Positions 29,429 to 36,357 of a stretch of DNA of 37,283 bases are shown piece after piece (within the stretch, counting starts at the first letter, position 1; the number at the start of each line of letters is the position of its first letter). The notes beneath the pieces are model-generated. The model did no database searches. It saw only the letters and a list, made by a program, of their open reading frames with translations, and had not been told where the DNA came from. Made by a program: the position numbers and the translations under genes. Source of the DNA: Selenomonas sp. (GTDB taxonomy: Bacteria; Bacillota; Negativicutes; Selenomonadales; Selenomonadaceae); contig NZ_JALFCU010000047.1 of assembly GCF_022771645.1 (NCBI RefSeq), forward strand, positions 1 through 37,283, written 5' to 3'.

Positions 29429-32122
29429 TCAAACACCTGCCTTGCTGATATGTGCGGATTTCGTCCGGACCTCGTTCCCCTGTCCGTCGCGCACGGTCAC
29501 CGTGGCATCGAGGAGGTACTCCTTCGTCAAGGAAAACATCACCTGGACCACCGCATCGGACTGCTTCAGCGGTGGCAGATGATCAATCTCGACCTTCCCG
29601 ATGTAGTCCATGTCCGCGTCCGTCGTCATCTCGCTCGTGCTGCCGGCTTTCCGCTTGTAGAAGAAGACGGAGAGGTGCTCCGTCCCGTCTTGCGGCAAGC
29701 TGTACTCGCACGGATGGTCTGACTGGCACGGGAGGCTCTTCTCTGCGGGGATGACGAGGCCGAAGCGGTAATGCAGGTCGCTGCTGTCCCGCTTGTACGC
29801 GACGCCGAGGTCGTCGATGGTCTTCTCGTAGACGAGGATCCGCTGGTGGATCGTGGATTCCGGATTCCACTTGCGATCGGCGAACGCAGCTGCGCCAGCA
29901 GCGATCAGCGTCGCCGTATCGCGGTCTTTCATGACGGGGGTCTTGCTGCCGAAATAGTGCTCGACCAGTGTGCGGATGCAAGGGATGGTCGACGTGCCGC
30001 CGGCCAGGATCACGACATCGATGGCATCGCGCGTCAGGTGCGCGGAAGACAGCGCCTCGTCCAGCGCCTTCCGGGAACGCTCGACAAGTCCTGCCGTGAT
30101 GTCCTCGAACTCTTCGCGGCTGAGGGCGAACGGAACCTCCTGCTTGCTTCCGGGCTTCGTATAGACGCGGATCGCGACCTCTTCCTTCTCGCTTTCCGAC
30201 AGAGCGCATTTCAGCGCCTCGCAATTGCTCCAGATCTGCTCCCGGTTCTTGCAGTATTCCTCATGCGACAGGCCGCTCGTCTCTTCGTCCATCATGTCAA
30301 CGTCTTCGCCTTGGTCTTCGAGCATCTGGTTCAGCCGGTCTTCGAACTCCTCGACGAGCAACTGCGTGAAGTCCTCGCCGCCGAGCGCCGGATCGCCGCC
30401 GGCGCCGAGCCGGTGGAAACCGTCGCTGTCCTTCCGGATGATCGCGACATCGAACGTGCCGCCGCCGAAGTCATAGACTAGGAGGTTCTTCTCTTCTTCC
30501 TGATCGAGGCCGTAGGCCACTGCCGCTGCGATTGGCTCCGTCTGGAGCTCCACTTCGGAGAACCCGGCCGCGAGCGCCGCTTCCTTCGTCTTGTCTTTCT
30601 GGAACGGGCTGAACAGTTCCGGCACCGTGATGACGGCACGCGAAACGCTGCCCCCCAGCTTCTTCTCCATCTCCTGGCGCAAGTATTTGAGGAACAGGAC
30701 GGCGCCGTCCTTGCCCGTCAGCTGCAAGTCGGCCACGTCATCCATCTTCGCCGTCTTCACGAACTGGAACTCTTTCAGCTTCATCGTGCAGAACTGCGCG
30801 CCCTGCTCTTTCTGCAGCCATTCCACTTTCTGATGGATGCCCTTGTCATCCGTGATGATCACCGTGTCCGCATCGTCGTGCGCCAAAGCAATCGCGATGG
30901 CGCTGTTGTCGTTCCGGTCGTTCAGGGTGCGCGTCATATGCGAGCGGAAGAAGTCCTGCGGCAAAAGATCCATATCTGAGGCTTTGAACATGATGCGGTC
31001 TTTTTTTTCGTCAATGGAGCTAATGGCTGCTTTCGCCTGGTACTTCGTTTCCTCCTTGCCGAGATGGTAGTTGAGCTCTTCATAAATCGACATGGGCACG
31101 ATGACCTTATGGCGCTCAGCGATGCCGTCGAGGATCTGCGGATCGTTGAGGAACGCATTCGTGTCGATGATGAACGTGTTCGTCTTCGGTTTCCGGTTCT
31201 TGTCGTGGCAGACGAACGGGAACGTCTTCTCTTCCCCGATGTGCCGCTTGAAATGCTTGAACAGTGATTCCGGATACGCTACCCCCTTACGGAGCGCCAT
31301 CTCACCGAACAGCTGCGTCTCCGCGTCGTCAAAGAAAATCGCGGACGGCGTGCTCTTCTTGCGTCGGATCTCGAGGAAATGCAGGCGGCCGTCCTGATAA
31401 TACGCGACGGTCGAGTAGCTGGTGCCGAGGTCGATGCCGACGGTGACGCCGGCCTCTTTTTCAGGCGCTTCATCCTCTGGGGCGCCGGGATCCGGCTCCG
31501 GCTCTCCGGTTCCCTCAGAGGGCTCGTCCTGCGCCCCAGAATCCTCCTGGAAGGATGCGCTCTGGTCTTCCTGCGCCGGCTCTTCTGCGTGGCCGTCCTC
31601 CGCCTCGTCTTTTTCCCGCGCCTCGGCGACGGATACCCCTGCTTCCGCCAGCAGCGCCGCGAGTTCCTGCAGCGTCTGCGGCCGGTCTTCTGGACGGACG
31701 GCCGTGCAAGCGCGGATGACACCGGCCAGCGGATCGTCCGCTTCGACCGGTAGCCAAGCATCGCCGTCTCGTTCCAACACTTCCAAAAACGCAGAAGTAT
31801 TCCATTCGCACTCGCTCCAATACGTCGCGCCGCGACGGAATTCGTCGAGGATCACGCCGAAGGAAAACGCTGCGGACGGGAATGCTTTCCCATCCCGGTC
31901 TTCCAGAAGTTCCGGCGAAGCATACTCATCCTGCACGATGTTGTCATCGTTCAGCGAGAGCGACAGGTCCGTCTCATCGACCTGTATCCGCGCGCAATTC
32001 AGATGCCCGTCTTCCGCTTCCGCCGCCAAGCGGGCGAGCTCTCCCGCCAGACGGTTGCGCGTCTCTTCTGGCATCTTCCAATTCGCATCACCTTGGAAAA
32101 GAAGCCATTCATCAAGTACCAT
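29429..32122 (-). CDS. Pseudokinase-like + Hsp70 protein with inserted PIN-domain nuclease
   Basis: An 897-aa multidomain protein, first gene of the operon. Residues about 60-160 resemble a protein kinase C-lobe (YASPELLE, FSFGVILDEFRRG, VIRACTAVRPEDRPQTLQEL) but the kinase N-lobe and catalytic residues are absent. An acidic linker (about 165-225) follows. The Hsp70 ATPase starts GIDLGTSYSTV (229-239), continues VITVPELFSPFQ (497-508), YDFGGGTFDVAII (550-562) and VILAGGTSTIP, and ends with a beta-rich domain. Between the first and second halves of subdomain I, residues about 315-440 form a PIN domain: Asp320 in IDTNAF, Glu348-349, Asp402/Asp405 in NDRNDNSAIAIA and Asp425-426 in ITDDKG. PIN domains cleave RNA, or sometimes DNA. 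GGGAGG precedes ATG 32122. An enzyme gated by the Hsp70 ATP cycle is inferred. Confidence 0.88.
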   Translation of the reverse strand: MVLDEWLLFQGDANWKMPEETRNRLAGELARLAAEAEDGHLNCARIQVDETDLSLSLNDDNIVQDEYASPELLEDRDGKAFPSAAFSFGVILDEFRRGATYWSECEWNTSAFLEVLERDGDAWLPVEADDPLAGVIRACTAVRPEDRPQTLQELAALLAEAGVSVAEAREKDEAEDGHAEEPAQEDQSASFQEDSGAQDEPSEGTGEPEPDPGAPEDEAPEKEAGVTVGIDLGTSYSTVAYYQDGRLHFLEIRRKKSTPSAIFFDDAETQLFGEMALRKGVAYPESLFKHFKRHIGEEKTFPFVCHDKNRKPKTNTFIIDTNAFLNDPQILDGIAERHKVIVPMSIYEELNYHLGKEETKYQAKAAISSIDEKKDRIMFKASDMDLLPQDFFRSHMTRTLNDRNDNSAIAIALAHDDADTVIITDDKGIHQKVEWLQKEQGAQFCTMKLKEFQFVKTAKMDDVADLQLTGKDGAVLFLKYLRQEMEKKLGGSVSRAVITVPELFSPFQKDKTKEAALAAGFSEVELQTEPIAAAVAYGLDQEEEKNLLVYDFGGGTFDVAIIRKDSDGFHRLGAGGDPALGGEDFTQLLVEEFEDRLNQMLEDQGEDVDMMDEETSGLSHEEYCKNREQIWSNCEALKCALSESEKEEVAIRVYTKPGSKQEVPFALSREEFEDITAGLVERSRKALDEALSSAHLTRDAIDVVILAGGTSTIPCIRTLVEHYFGSKTPVMKDRDTATLIAAGAAAFADRKWNPESTIHQRILVYEKTIDDLGVAYKRDSSDLHYRFGLVIPAEKSLPCQSDHPCEYSLPQDGTEHLSVFFYKRKAGSTSEMTTDADMDYIGKVEIDHLPPLKQSDAVVQVMFSLTKEYLLDATVTVRDGQGNEVRTKSAHISKAGV

Positions 32123-32326
32123 TCCATCGTCCTCCCATCGGATCAGTTATTATCGGGAACGCCGACATTCGGAAATGCCAGCCGTTGTTTGAAACGGGAA
32201 TTTAATTTTTTCTGGTAATAAATTCCACATCATCCTCGAATTTCCTTCTTTTCCCTCATGATCGTCTCCGCCTTCTGACACATCCGCCTAATTTCTCCGC
32301 ATCCCATCGATCTATGATGATATTCC

Positions 32327-32373
32327 ATCCTATCGCATCTGTCGGCAAAAAAGGTCAACAAGCAGGCAACCTT
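32327..32373 (-). promoter_or_regulatory. Conserved 26-bp element (copy 2), candidate promoter of the Hsp70 operon
   Basis: The 26-bp element at 32348-32373 differs by one base from that at 13078-13103. TTGACC (32358-32353 on the minus strand) is followed after 20 nt by TAGGAT (32332-32327), or after 18 nt by GATAGG. It lies about 205 bp upstream of the first operon gene. As at the other copy, a weak stem (AAGGTTG with TTGACCTT) followed by T6 also permits a terminator reading for the short ORF ending at 32393. Confidence 0.5.
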
Positions 32374-32380
32374 CCTGCGG

Positions 32381-32416
32381 ATTTGTTAGAATTTACATAT
32401 ATTTGTTAGGTTCTAC
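32381..32416. repeat. 16-bp direct repeats 20 bp apart, upstream of the element
   Basis: ATTTGTTAGAATTTAC (32381-32396) and ATTTGTTAGGTTCTAC (32401-32416) match at 13 of 16 positions and are spaced by exactly 20 bp. They lie 23-58 bp upstream of the candidate -35 of the Hsp70 operon, a position suitable for an activator. They overlap the short minus-strand ORF at 32393. Confidence 0.45.
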
Positions 32417-32497
32417 AGATTCCTCTTGTTTTCCTGCAAAGCGTTCTTTTTTCTCACGTTTTATGGCATCAATTTCTATAAAATCAGGAAGCGCCAT
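32393..32497 (-). pseudogene. Possible gene remnant: 34-codon open frame
   Basis: Reads MALPDFIEIDAIKREKKE and then RFAGKQEESVEPNKYM to a TAA. The upstream in-frame stop is 11 codons before the ATG. There is no ribosome site, so this may be the 3' end of a lost gene rather than an active small gene. Its codon use is protein-like. I do not recognise it. Confidence 0.3.
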
Positions 32498-32696
32498 GCG
32501 AGAAAAGATATTGCTTGTAGTTTCTAGCTACTTCTTCTCATTCATTCTTGTTCTCATCCTAGCACCCATTAAGAAGAAAAGCAAGATAAATCTTTTCTGC
32601 TATTTCAAATCGGATATTTTTACGCAAATTTTTCAATTTCACATAAAAATACGACCTTATTTTGCTCGCATTATAAAGCATATTTGCAGTCTTTTA
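32498..32696. other. AT-rich noncoding stretch
   Basis: No gene with a ribosome site is visible. A plus-strand open frame at 32403-32714 crosses this stretch but lacks any ribosome site and its end overlaps the promoter of the HTH gene. The low GC compared with both sides suggests an insertion or remodelling boundary. Confidence 0.5.
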
Positions 32697-32725
32697 TTGA
32701 CCGATACAAGATGAAATGATAAAAT
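32697..32725 (+). promoter_or_regulatory. Strong sigma-A promoter of the HTH/NERD-helicase genes
   Basis: TTGACC (32697-32702), 17-bp spacer, TAAAAT (32720-32725). The ATG at 32724 overlaps the -10, so translation must begin at 32757, where GGAGG (32744-32748) lies 8 nt upstream. Confidence 0.75.
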
Positions 32726-32756
32726 GTGTGCAAAACACGACGAGGAGGCGAATCGG

Positions 32757-33395
32757 ATGATTGAACTTTCGGATGCACAACGCGAGCTCCTCTACAGCAA
32801 AGATGAATTCACCGTCGAGGAAGCGGCGGAGATTCTCGGCTGTAGCATCTACACCGTGCGCCGGAAAATCAAGGACGGCACGATGAGCGCGGACGGGGGA
32901 ACGGGGCGCGGCGGCTATCGGATCCCCTATATGTCCATCAATCTCTACATCGCCATGGTCAACGGCGACATGAGTGCCATCTACGACACAGACAGCAAGG
33001 AGGCGGCACAGCTCGCGGCTGTCCTCGAGATCGTGCCGCGCTCCGTCCACCTGCTCGAATGGCTGGCGGATCAAGTGGACTATGCCGACGACCCCGTAGC
33101 TGTCCAAGCGACGTTGAAAACGTGCGAGGCCGAGCTCGCGTTGCTCAAGAACTACTACAGCACATTCCTCGCGACGAAGCCGAATCCCCGCAACTGGGGC
33201 AAGCTCCTCGCGGAGGCGCAAGCGCTGATAGATCACGCGGGCGAGGTCATTGCCCACGTCCGCCTACAAATCTCGATTGTAGAAAAGCGCGCAGAACGGC
33301 GCGAGGACCACGAACTGCTCGAACGGCTGAACCGCTGCCACGCAGCGCTGAAGGACGGGCCGGAAGCATTCTTGAATGACGAGGTTCCGATGTAA
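32757..33395 (+). CDS. Helix-turn-helix (excisionase/MerR-like) protein, 212 aa
   Basis: The first 65 residues hold a winged-HTH of the excisionase/MerR type (FTVEEAAEILGCSIYTVRRK, then IKDGTMSADGG and a GGYRIPY wing). The remaining 150 residues are helical (SVHLLEWLADQVDYADDPVA, WGKLLAEAQALIDHAGEVIA) and probably mediate dimerisation or partner binding. It is 18 nt before the NERD-helicase gene, so it probably acts in the same pathway or regulates it. The promoter placement fixes the start. The partner of the HTH domain is unknown. Confidence 0.78.
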   Translation: MIELSDAQRELLYSKDEFTVEEAAEILGCSIYTVRRKIKDGTMSADGGTGRGGYRIPYMSINLYIAMVNGDMSAIYDTDSKEAAQLAAVLEIVPRSVHLLEWLADQVDYADDPVAVQATLKTCEAELALLKNYYSTFLATKPNPRNWGKLLAEAQALIDHAGEVIAHVRLQISIVEKRAERREDHELLERLNRCHAALKDGPEAFLNDEVPM

Positions 33396-33413
33396 CAAAG
33401 GAGGCATCCTGCG

Positions 33414-35108
33414 ATGGCAAAAATCTATCCGGCCGAGCTCGAAGCGCAGCCGTCGTTTCACGGCAGCGCAGGAGAAAAAGCGGTCTATCAGGCGCTTTTG
33501 ACGCTTGATGACCGCTACACGATTTTCTATTCATTCCGTTGGCTGAACGCGGATGGGCAGGCGCGCTGCGAGGGTGAGGGGGATTTTATCGTCCTGCATC
33601 CCGAGCACGGCATCCTCTCCATCGAGGTAAAAGACGGCGGCATCGATTACGACGGCGGGTGCTGGTGGCAGACGAACCGGCGCACGGGCACACGCAAGCG
33701 CATCGATCCGTTCAACCAAGCGGCCGCAACACAATACCGCTTGCAGGCGATTTTGAAAGAGCGCACGCCGACGATCTTCACGACGGTCTGCCGCGCCGTC
33801 TGGTTCACGTCCGTGGACATCGGGCCGACGAAAAACTTGCCGCCGGAAGTCGTGCGCGATATCATCCTTGACCAAGATGCGCTCGACGCGCCGGACGCAG
33901 CGCTGCAACGTGTCTTTGCGTATTGGCGGCAGCATCTGAACGCCTATATGCGCCCGTGGACGTCAAGCCAGTACCAAGCAATCCTGCGCGCGCTCATGCC
34001 GTCGCTGCATTTTGTCGAATCGCTGACGAGCATCCACCGCGAGACGGACACCGACGCGATCCTCCTGACGCGTCAGCAGGCGAACGTCCTCGAGTTCCTC
34101 CAAGAACAACCGACGGCCGCCATCCACGGCCTCGCTGGCACGGGCAAGACCGTGCTCGCGCTCGAACGCGCGCGCCGTCTCGCATCAACCGGCCATCCCG
34201 TGCTCTATCTCTGCTTCAACGAATTCTTGCTGACGCACCTGCGCGCGATTGCACCGATTGAGCACGTGACGTTCCACAACGTCCGCACACTCGCCCAAGA
34301 GCTCATGCAAGACGACAGCATCCCCATCGAGCGCGTCATCCCTGCGTTCTACGAATTTTTCGAAACGACATACGACGACAGTGCGTGGCCGTGGCCGGAC
34401 ATCGTCGTCGACGAGGGGCAGGATCTCAGCGACTCGCTCATCGCGCACCTCGCCGACCTTGCGGAGCTTTACGATGGCAGCTTCTACGTCTTTTATGACC
34501 GCGAGCAATACATCATGCAACAGACGCGCCCGGCATGGATGGACACGAAAGCGGAGTGCCGCCTCGTCATCTACCGCAACTGCCGCAACACGCACGAAAT
34601 CGCCGACTTCATCAGCCGCCTCATGGGCATCCCCGCCGATCGCTATGAAAACCAGATCCACGGCCTCCCTCCGACCGCGTTCTTCTATCGCGATGACGAG
34701 CGCCTCGTGCGTCGCGCCGACCAATTCGTCGCGCAGATGCTCCGCGAAGGACTTGCGCCCGAGGACATCGCCATCCTTACGATTCATTCCGTCAAGCACA
34801 GCCATTTGCCGCTCGATGCAAAGCTCGCCGGTCATGCACTTTCATTGACACCAGAGCCCGACAAAATCCTTTTCACATCGACGCGCAAGTTCAAAGGCCT
34901 CGAAGCGAAAGCTGTGCTGCTCATCGACGCTGAAACGTCGCGCCTCGATGACCCGCTCATCCGCCGCCTGCTCTACGTCGGAGCCAGCCGCGCCGCGCTC
35001 TGCCTCGAAGTCGCGTTCTACGAAGACGATGCCGACGGGAAAAACCGGACCACGCGCAAAGCTGACGAGGACGCGCTCTGCGTACGTCTCGGACTCCAAA
35101 ATCACTAA
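33414..35108 (+). CDS. NERD nuclease domain + SF1 helicase
   Basis: A 564-aa protein. The N-terminal NERD (nuclease-related) domain shows Glu21 (GEKAVYQALL), Asp57 in GEGDFIVLHP and Glu71-Val-Lys in SIEVKDG, the acidic E-D-ExK pattern of PD-(D/E)xK nucleases. The SF1/UvrD-like helicase follows: Walker A GLAGTGKT (239-246), motif II DEGQD (333-337), IYRNCRNT (motif IV-like), FKGLEAKAVLLIDAE (motif V) and LLYVGASRA (motif VI). Such NERD-helicase proteins are frequently found in defence and DNA-processing islands. A GGAGG lies about 9 nt before the ATG. The preceding HTH gene is 18 nt away. Confidence 0.9.
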   Translation: MAKIYPAELEAQPSFHGSAGEKAVYQALLTLDDRYTIFYSFRWLNADGQARCEGEGDFIVLHPEHGILSIEVKDGGIDYDGGCWWQTNRRTGTRKRIDPFNQAAATQYRLQAILKERTPTIFTTVCRAVWFTSVDIGPTKNLPPEVVRDIILDQDALDAPDAALQRVFAYWRQHLNAYMRPWTSSQYQAILRALMPSLHFVESLTSIHRETDTDAILLTRQQANVLEFLQEQPTAAIHGLAGTGKTVLALERARRLASTGHPVLYLCFNEFLLTHLRAIAPIEHVTFHNVRTLAQELMQDDSIPIERVIPAFYEFFETTYDDSAWPWPDIVVDEGQDLSDSLIAHLADLAELYDGSFYVFYDREQYIMQQTRPAWMDTKAECRLVIYRNCRNTHEIADFISRLMGIPADRYENQIHGLPPTAFFYRDDERLVRRADQFVAQMLREGLAPEDIAILTIHSVKHSHLPLDAKLAGHALSLTPEPDKILFTSTRKFKGLEAKAVLLIDAETSRLDDPLIRRLLYVGASRAALCLEVAFYEDDADGKNRTTRKADEDALCVRLGLQNH

Positions 35109-35126
35109 CAGAAAGGTCGTGCTTCC

Positions 35127-35474
35127 ATGCCTCTGACATCCACCGCACTGCGGCTACGACATCTGCGTACGGAACGAAATTTGTCACAGCTGGATGTCGC
35201 CAACTATCTTGGCATCTCGCGAACGGCTTACAACAAATACGAAAACGGCTGTTCCCAACCGTCACGAACGATAAAGAAATTAGCAGAACTATTCTGCATA
35301 AGCACAGACTATATTCTTGGAACCGATACACCCGGAATCGAACAACAAGTGATGGATATCTCGATGGAAAAGCAAATAAAGAAGTATCTCTCACTCAATG
35401 AAAATAATCGCTATATCGTTGATTCTCTTGTAAACAAACTTTATCAGGATGAGAGGACGAACACGTCTATCTGA
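35127..35474 (+). CDS. XRE-family transcriptional regulator
   Basis: Residues 8-62 form a classic XRE/Cro helix-turn-helix: LRHLRTERNLSQLDVANYL, GISRTAYNKYENGCSQPS and LAELFCISTDYILGTD. The C-terminal 50 residues are helical (KQIKKYLSLNENNRYIVDSL), as in small regulators of this kind. The last eight codons (ERTNTSI) are foreign: they run out of frame into the remnant of a GNAT gene, so the natural stop has been lost in a rearrangement. GAAAGG lies before ATG 35127. It lies 18 nt after the NERD-helicase gene. Confidence 0.85.
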   Translation: MPLTSTALRLRHLRTERNLSQLDVANYLGISRTAYNKYENGCSQPSRTIKKLAELFCISTDYILGTDTPGIEQQVMDISMEKQIKKYLSLNENNRYIVDSLVNKLYQDERTNTSI

Positions 35475-35576
35475 CGAATGAACACGGCGAGTTCTTTCCA
35501 CTCTATGGTGGTGACGTGTACTTACGCCAAAGCATGGTTGGAACGCTATCCGCAAGAGGAGGATTCAATTCAATGA
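35456..35576 (+). pseudogene. Internally deleted remnant of a GNAT acetyltransferase gene
   Basis: One frame from 35456 reads DEHVYLTNEHGEFF, matching EEHVYLTNQRGELL of the intact gene at 4939. Another frame from 35508 reads VVTCTYAKAWLERYPQEEDS and ends IQ-stop, matching the intact VTATCTYAKAWLEHHPQDGG. About 50 codons, including the acetyl-CoA loop, are missing and the frame is shifted, so it cannot work. The stop at 35574-35576 overlaps the flavodoxin start (ATGA), so the original gene was coupled to it. Confidence 0.88.
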
Positions 35577-36058
35577 AACATTTTGCGATCATCTACGATT
35601 CCAAGACGGGAACGACGAAACAGGCAGCGGCATGGATTGCCGAAGGGATGCAGGCGGCCAGCGATGTCGACGCCAAGTGCTTTTCCATCCAAGATGCCGA
35701 CCTAGCGGTCATCCGAGACGCGGACGGCGTGATCCTCGGCGCGCCGACGTATTTCGCCTCGCTCCCCGGCACGATGAAAGCATGGCTCGAAACGCACGCG
35801 AAAGGGCTCGGCCTCGCGGGCAAGCTCGGCGGCGCGTTCGCGACGGAGCAGTACATCCACGGCGGCGGCGAAACGACGATCAGCGAGCTCCTGACGTTCG
35901 AGCTCTGCTGCGGCATGGCAGTATATTCCGGCGGCTCGTCCTTCGGCGAGCCGTTCATCCACCTCGGCCCGGTCGGACTGAGCGGCGATATCAAAAACTT
36001 CCGCGAGCTGTTCCAAGCGTACGGAAAACGCTTCGCGACGTTCTGCGCGAAAAAGTGA
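35573..36058 (+). CDS. Flavodoxin-like protein
   Basis: The 161-aa product has the FMN phosphate loop in YDSKTGTTKQAAAWIAEGM (residues about 8-26), DADGVILGAPTYFASLPGTM for the second FMN loop, and AGKLGGAFATEQYIHGGGET for the third. These fit the NAD(P)H:quinone-oxidoreductase/WrbA-like flavodoxin group more than classical electron-carrier flavodoxins, because of the GAPTYF and HGGGET loops. Start ATG 35573 follows a GAGGAGG site at 10 nt. No iron-sulfur or membrane segment. The gene is last in the plus-strand series; a hairpin follows at 36084. Confidence 0.88.
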   Translation: MKHFAIIYDSKTGTTKQAAAWIAEGMQAASDVDAKCFSIQDADLAVIRDADGVILGAPTYFASLPGTMKAWLETHAKGLGLAGKLGGAFATEQYIHGGGETTISELLTFELCCGMAVYSGGSSFGEPFIHLGPVGLSGDIKNFRELFQAYGKRFATFCAKK

Positions 36059-36083
36059 CAACAACCAGAGACAACGACAAAAC

Positions 36084-36118
36084 GGCCGCGTGCATGAGCG
36101 GTGCACGAGGTCGTCTTG
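36084..36118 (+). terminator. Imperfect hairpin after the flavodoxin gene
   Basis: An imperfect stem of about 15 bp around a GTGCA/TGCAC core lies 26 nt after the flavodoxin stop. Its 3' arm GTGCACGAGGTCGTCTTG is nearly the same as the 3' arm of the hairpin at 7859-7897, so it is probably a decayed copy of one element family. Confidence 0.55.
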
Positions 36119-36194
36119 CTGTGTATTAGTAGGAGAGCTTTACGAGGTGCATCCTCGCACCCCTCAACGAAAGCCAAATACAATATACCATACT

Positions 36195-36209
36195 TGAAAA
36201 CGATTATCA
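36195..36209. promoter_or_regulatory. Orphan Fur-box-like sequence
   Basis: TGAAAACGATTATCA matches the 7-1-7 Fur consensus TGATAAT-N-ATTATCA at 12 of 14 positions (right half perfect). No gene starts nearby on either strand. It may be left from a lost iron-regulated gene, or be chance in AT-rich DNA. Confidence 0.3.
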
Positions 36210-36239
36210 ATAGTGTTTTGAAATTTTCTCGTAAAAATA

Positions 36240-36277
36240 GCAGCACCGCAGAAGTGCTCATCCTCCTGCGGTGCTGC
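36240..36277 (-). terminator. Rho-independent terminator of the cyanase-like gene
   Basis: Perfect 12-bp arms GCAGCACCGCAG (36240-36251) and CTGCGGTGCTGC (36266-36277) around a 14-nt loop, followed on the minus strand by TATTTTTAC. It lies 80 bp after the end of the minus-strand cyanase-like gene. Confidence 0.8.
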
Positions 36278-36357
36278 ATCCGAACAAATTTTCGTTGCTC
36301 TCCTATGCGTTCATCTTAGCACAAATCGAACGGATGTGTCCATAAGAAGCGAACCAT

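Noticed and set aside
32230..32328. 32-codon minus-strand frame in the leader of the Hsp70 operon (MEYHHRSMGCGEIRR...)
   Set aside because: Its ATG overlaps the candidate -10 and there is no ribosome site, so I could not support it as a leader peptide.
32403..32714. 103-codon plus-strand frame before the HTH gene
   Set aside because: No ribosome site, low-complexity AT-rich translation, and its end overlaps a near-consensus promoter.
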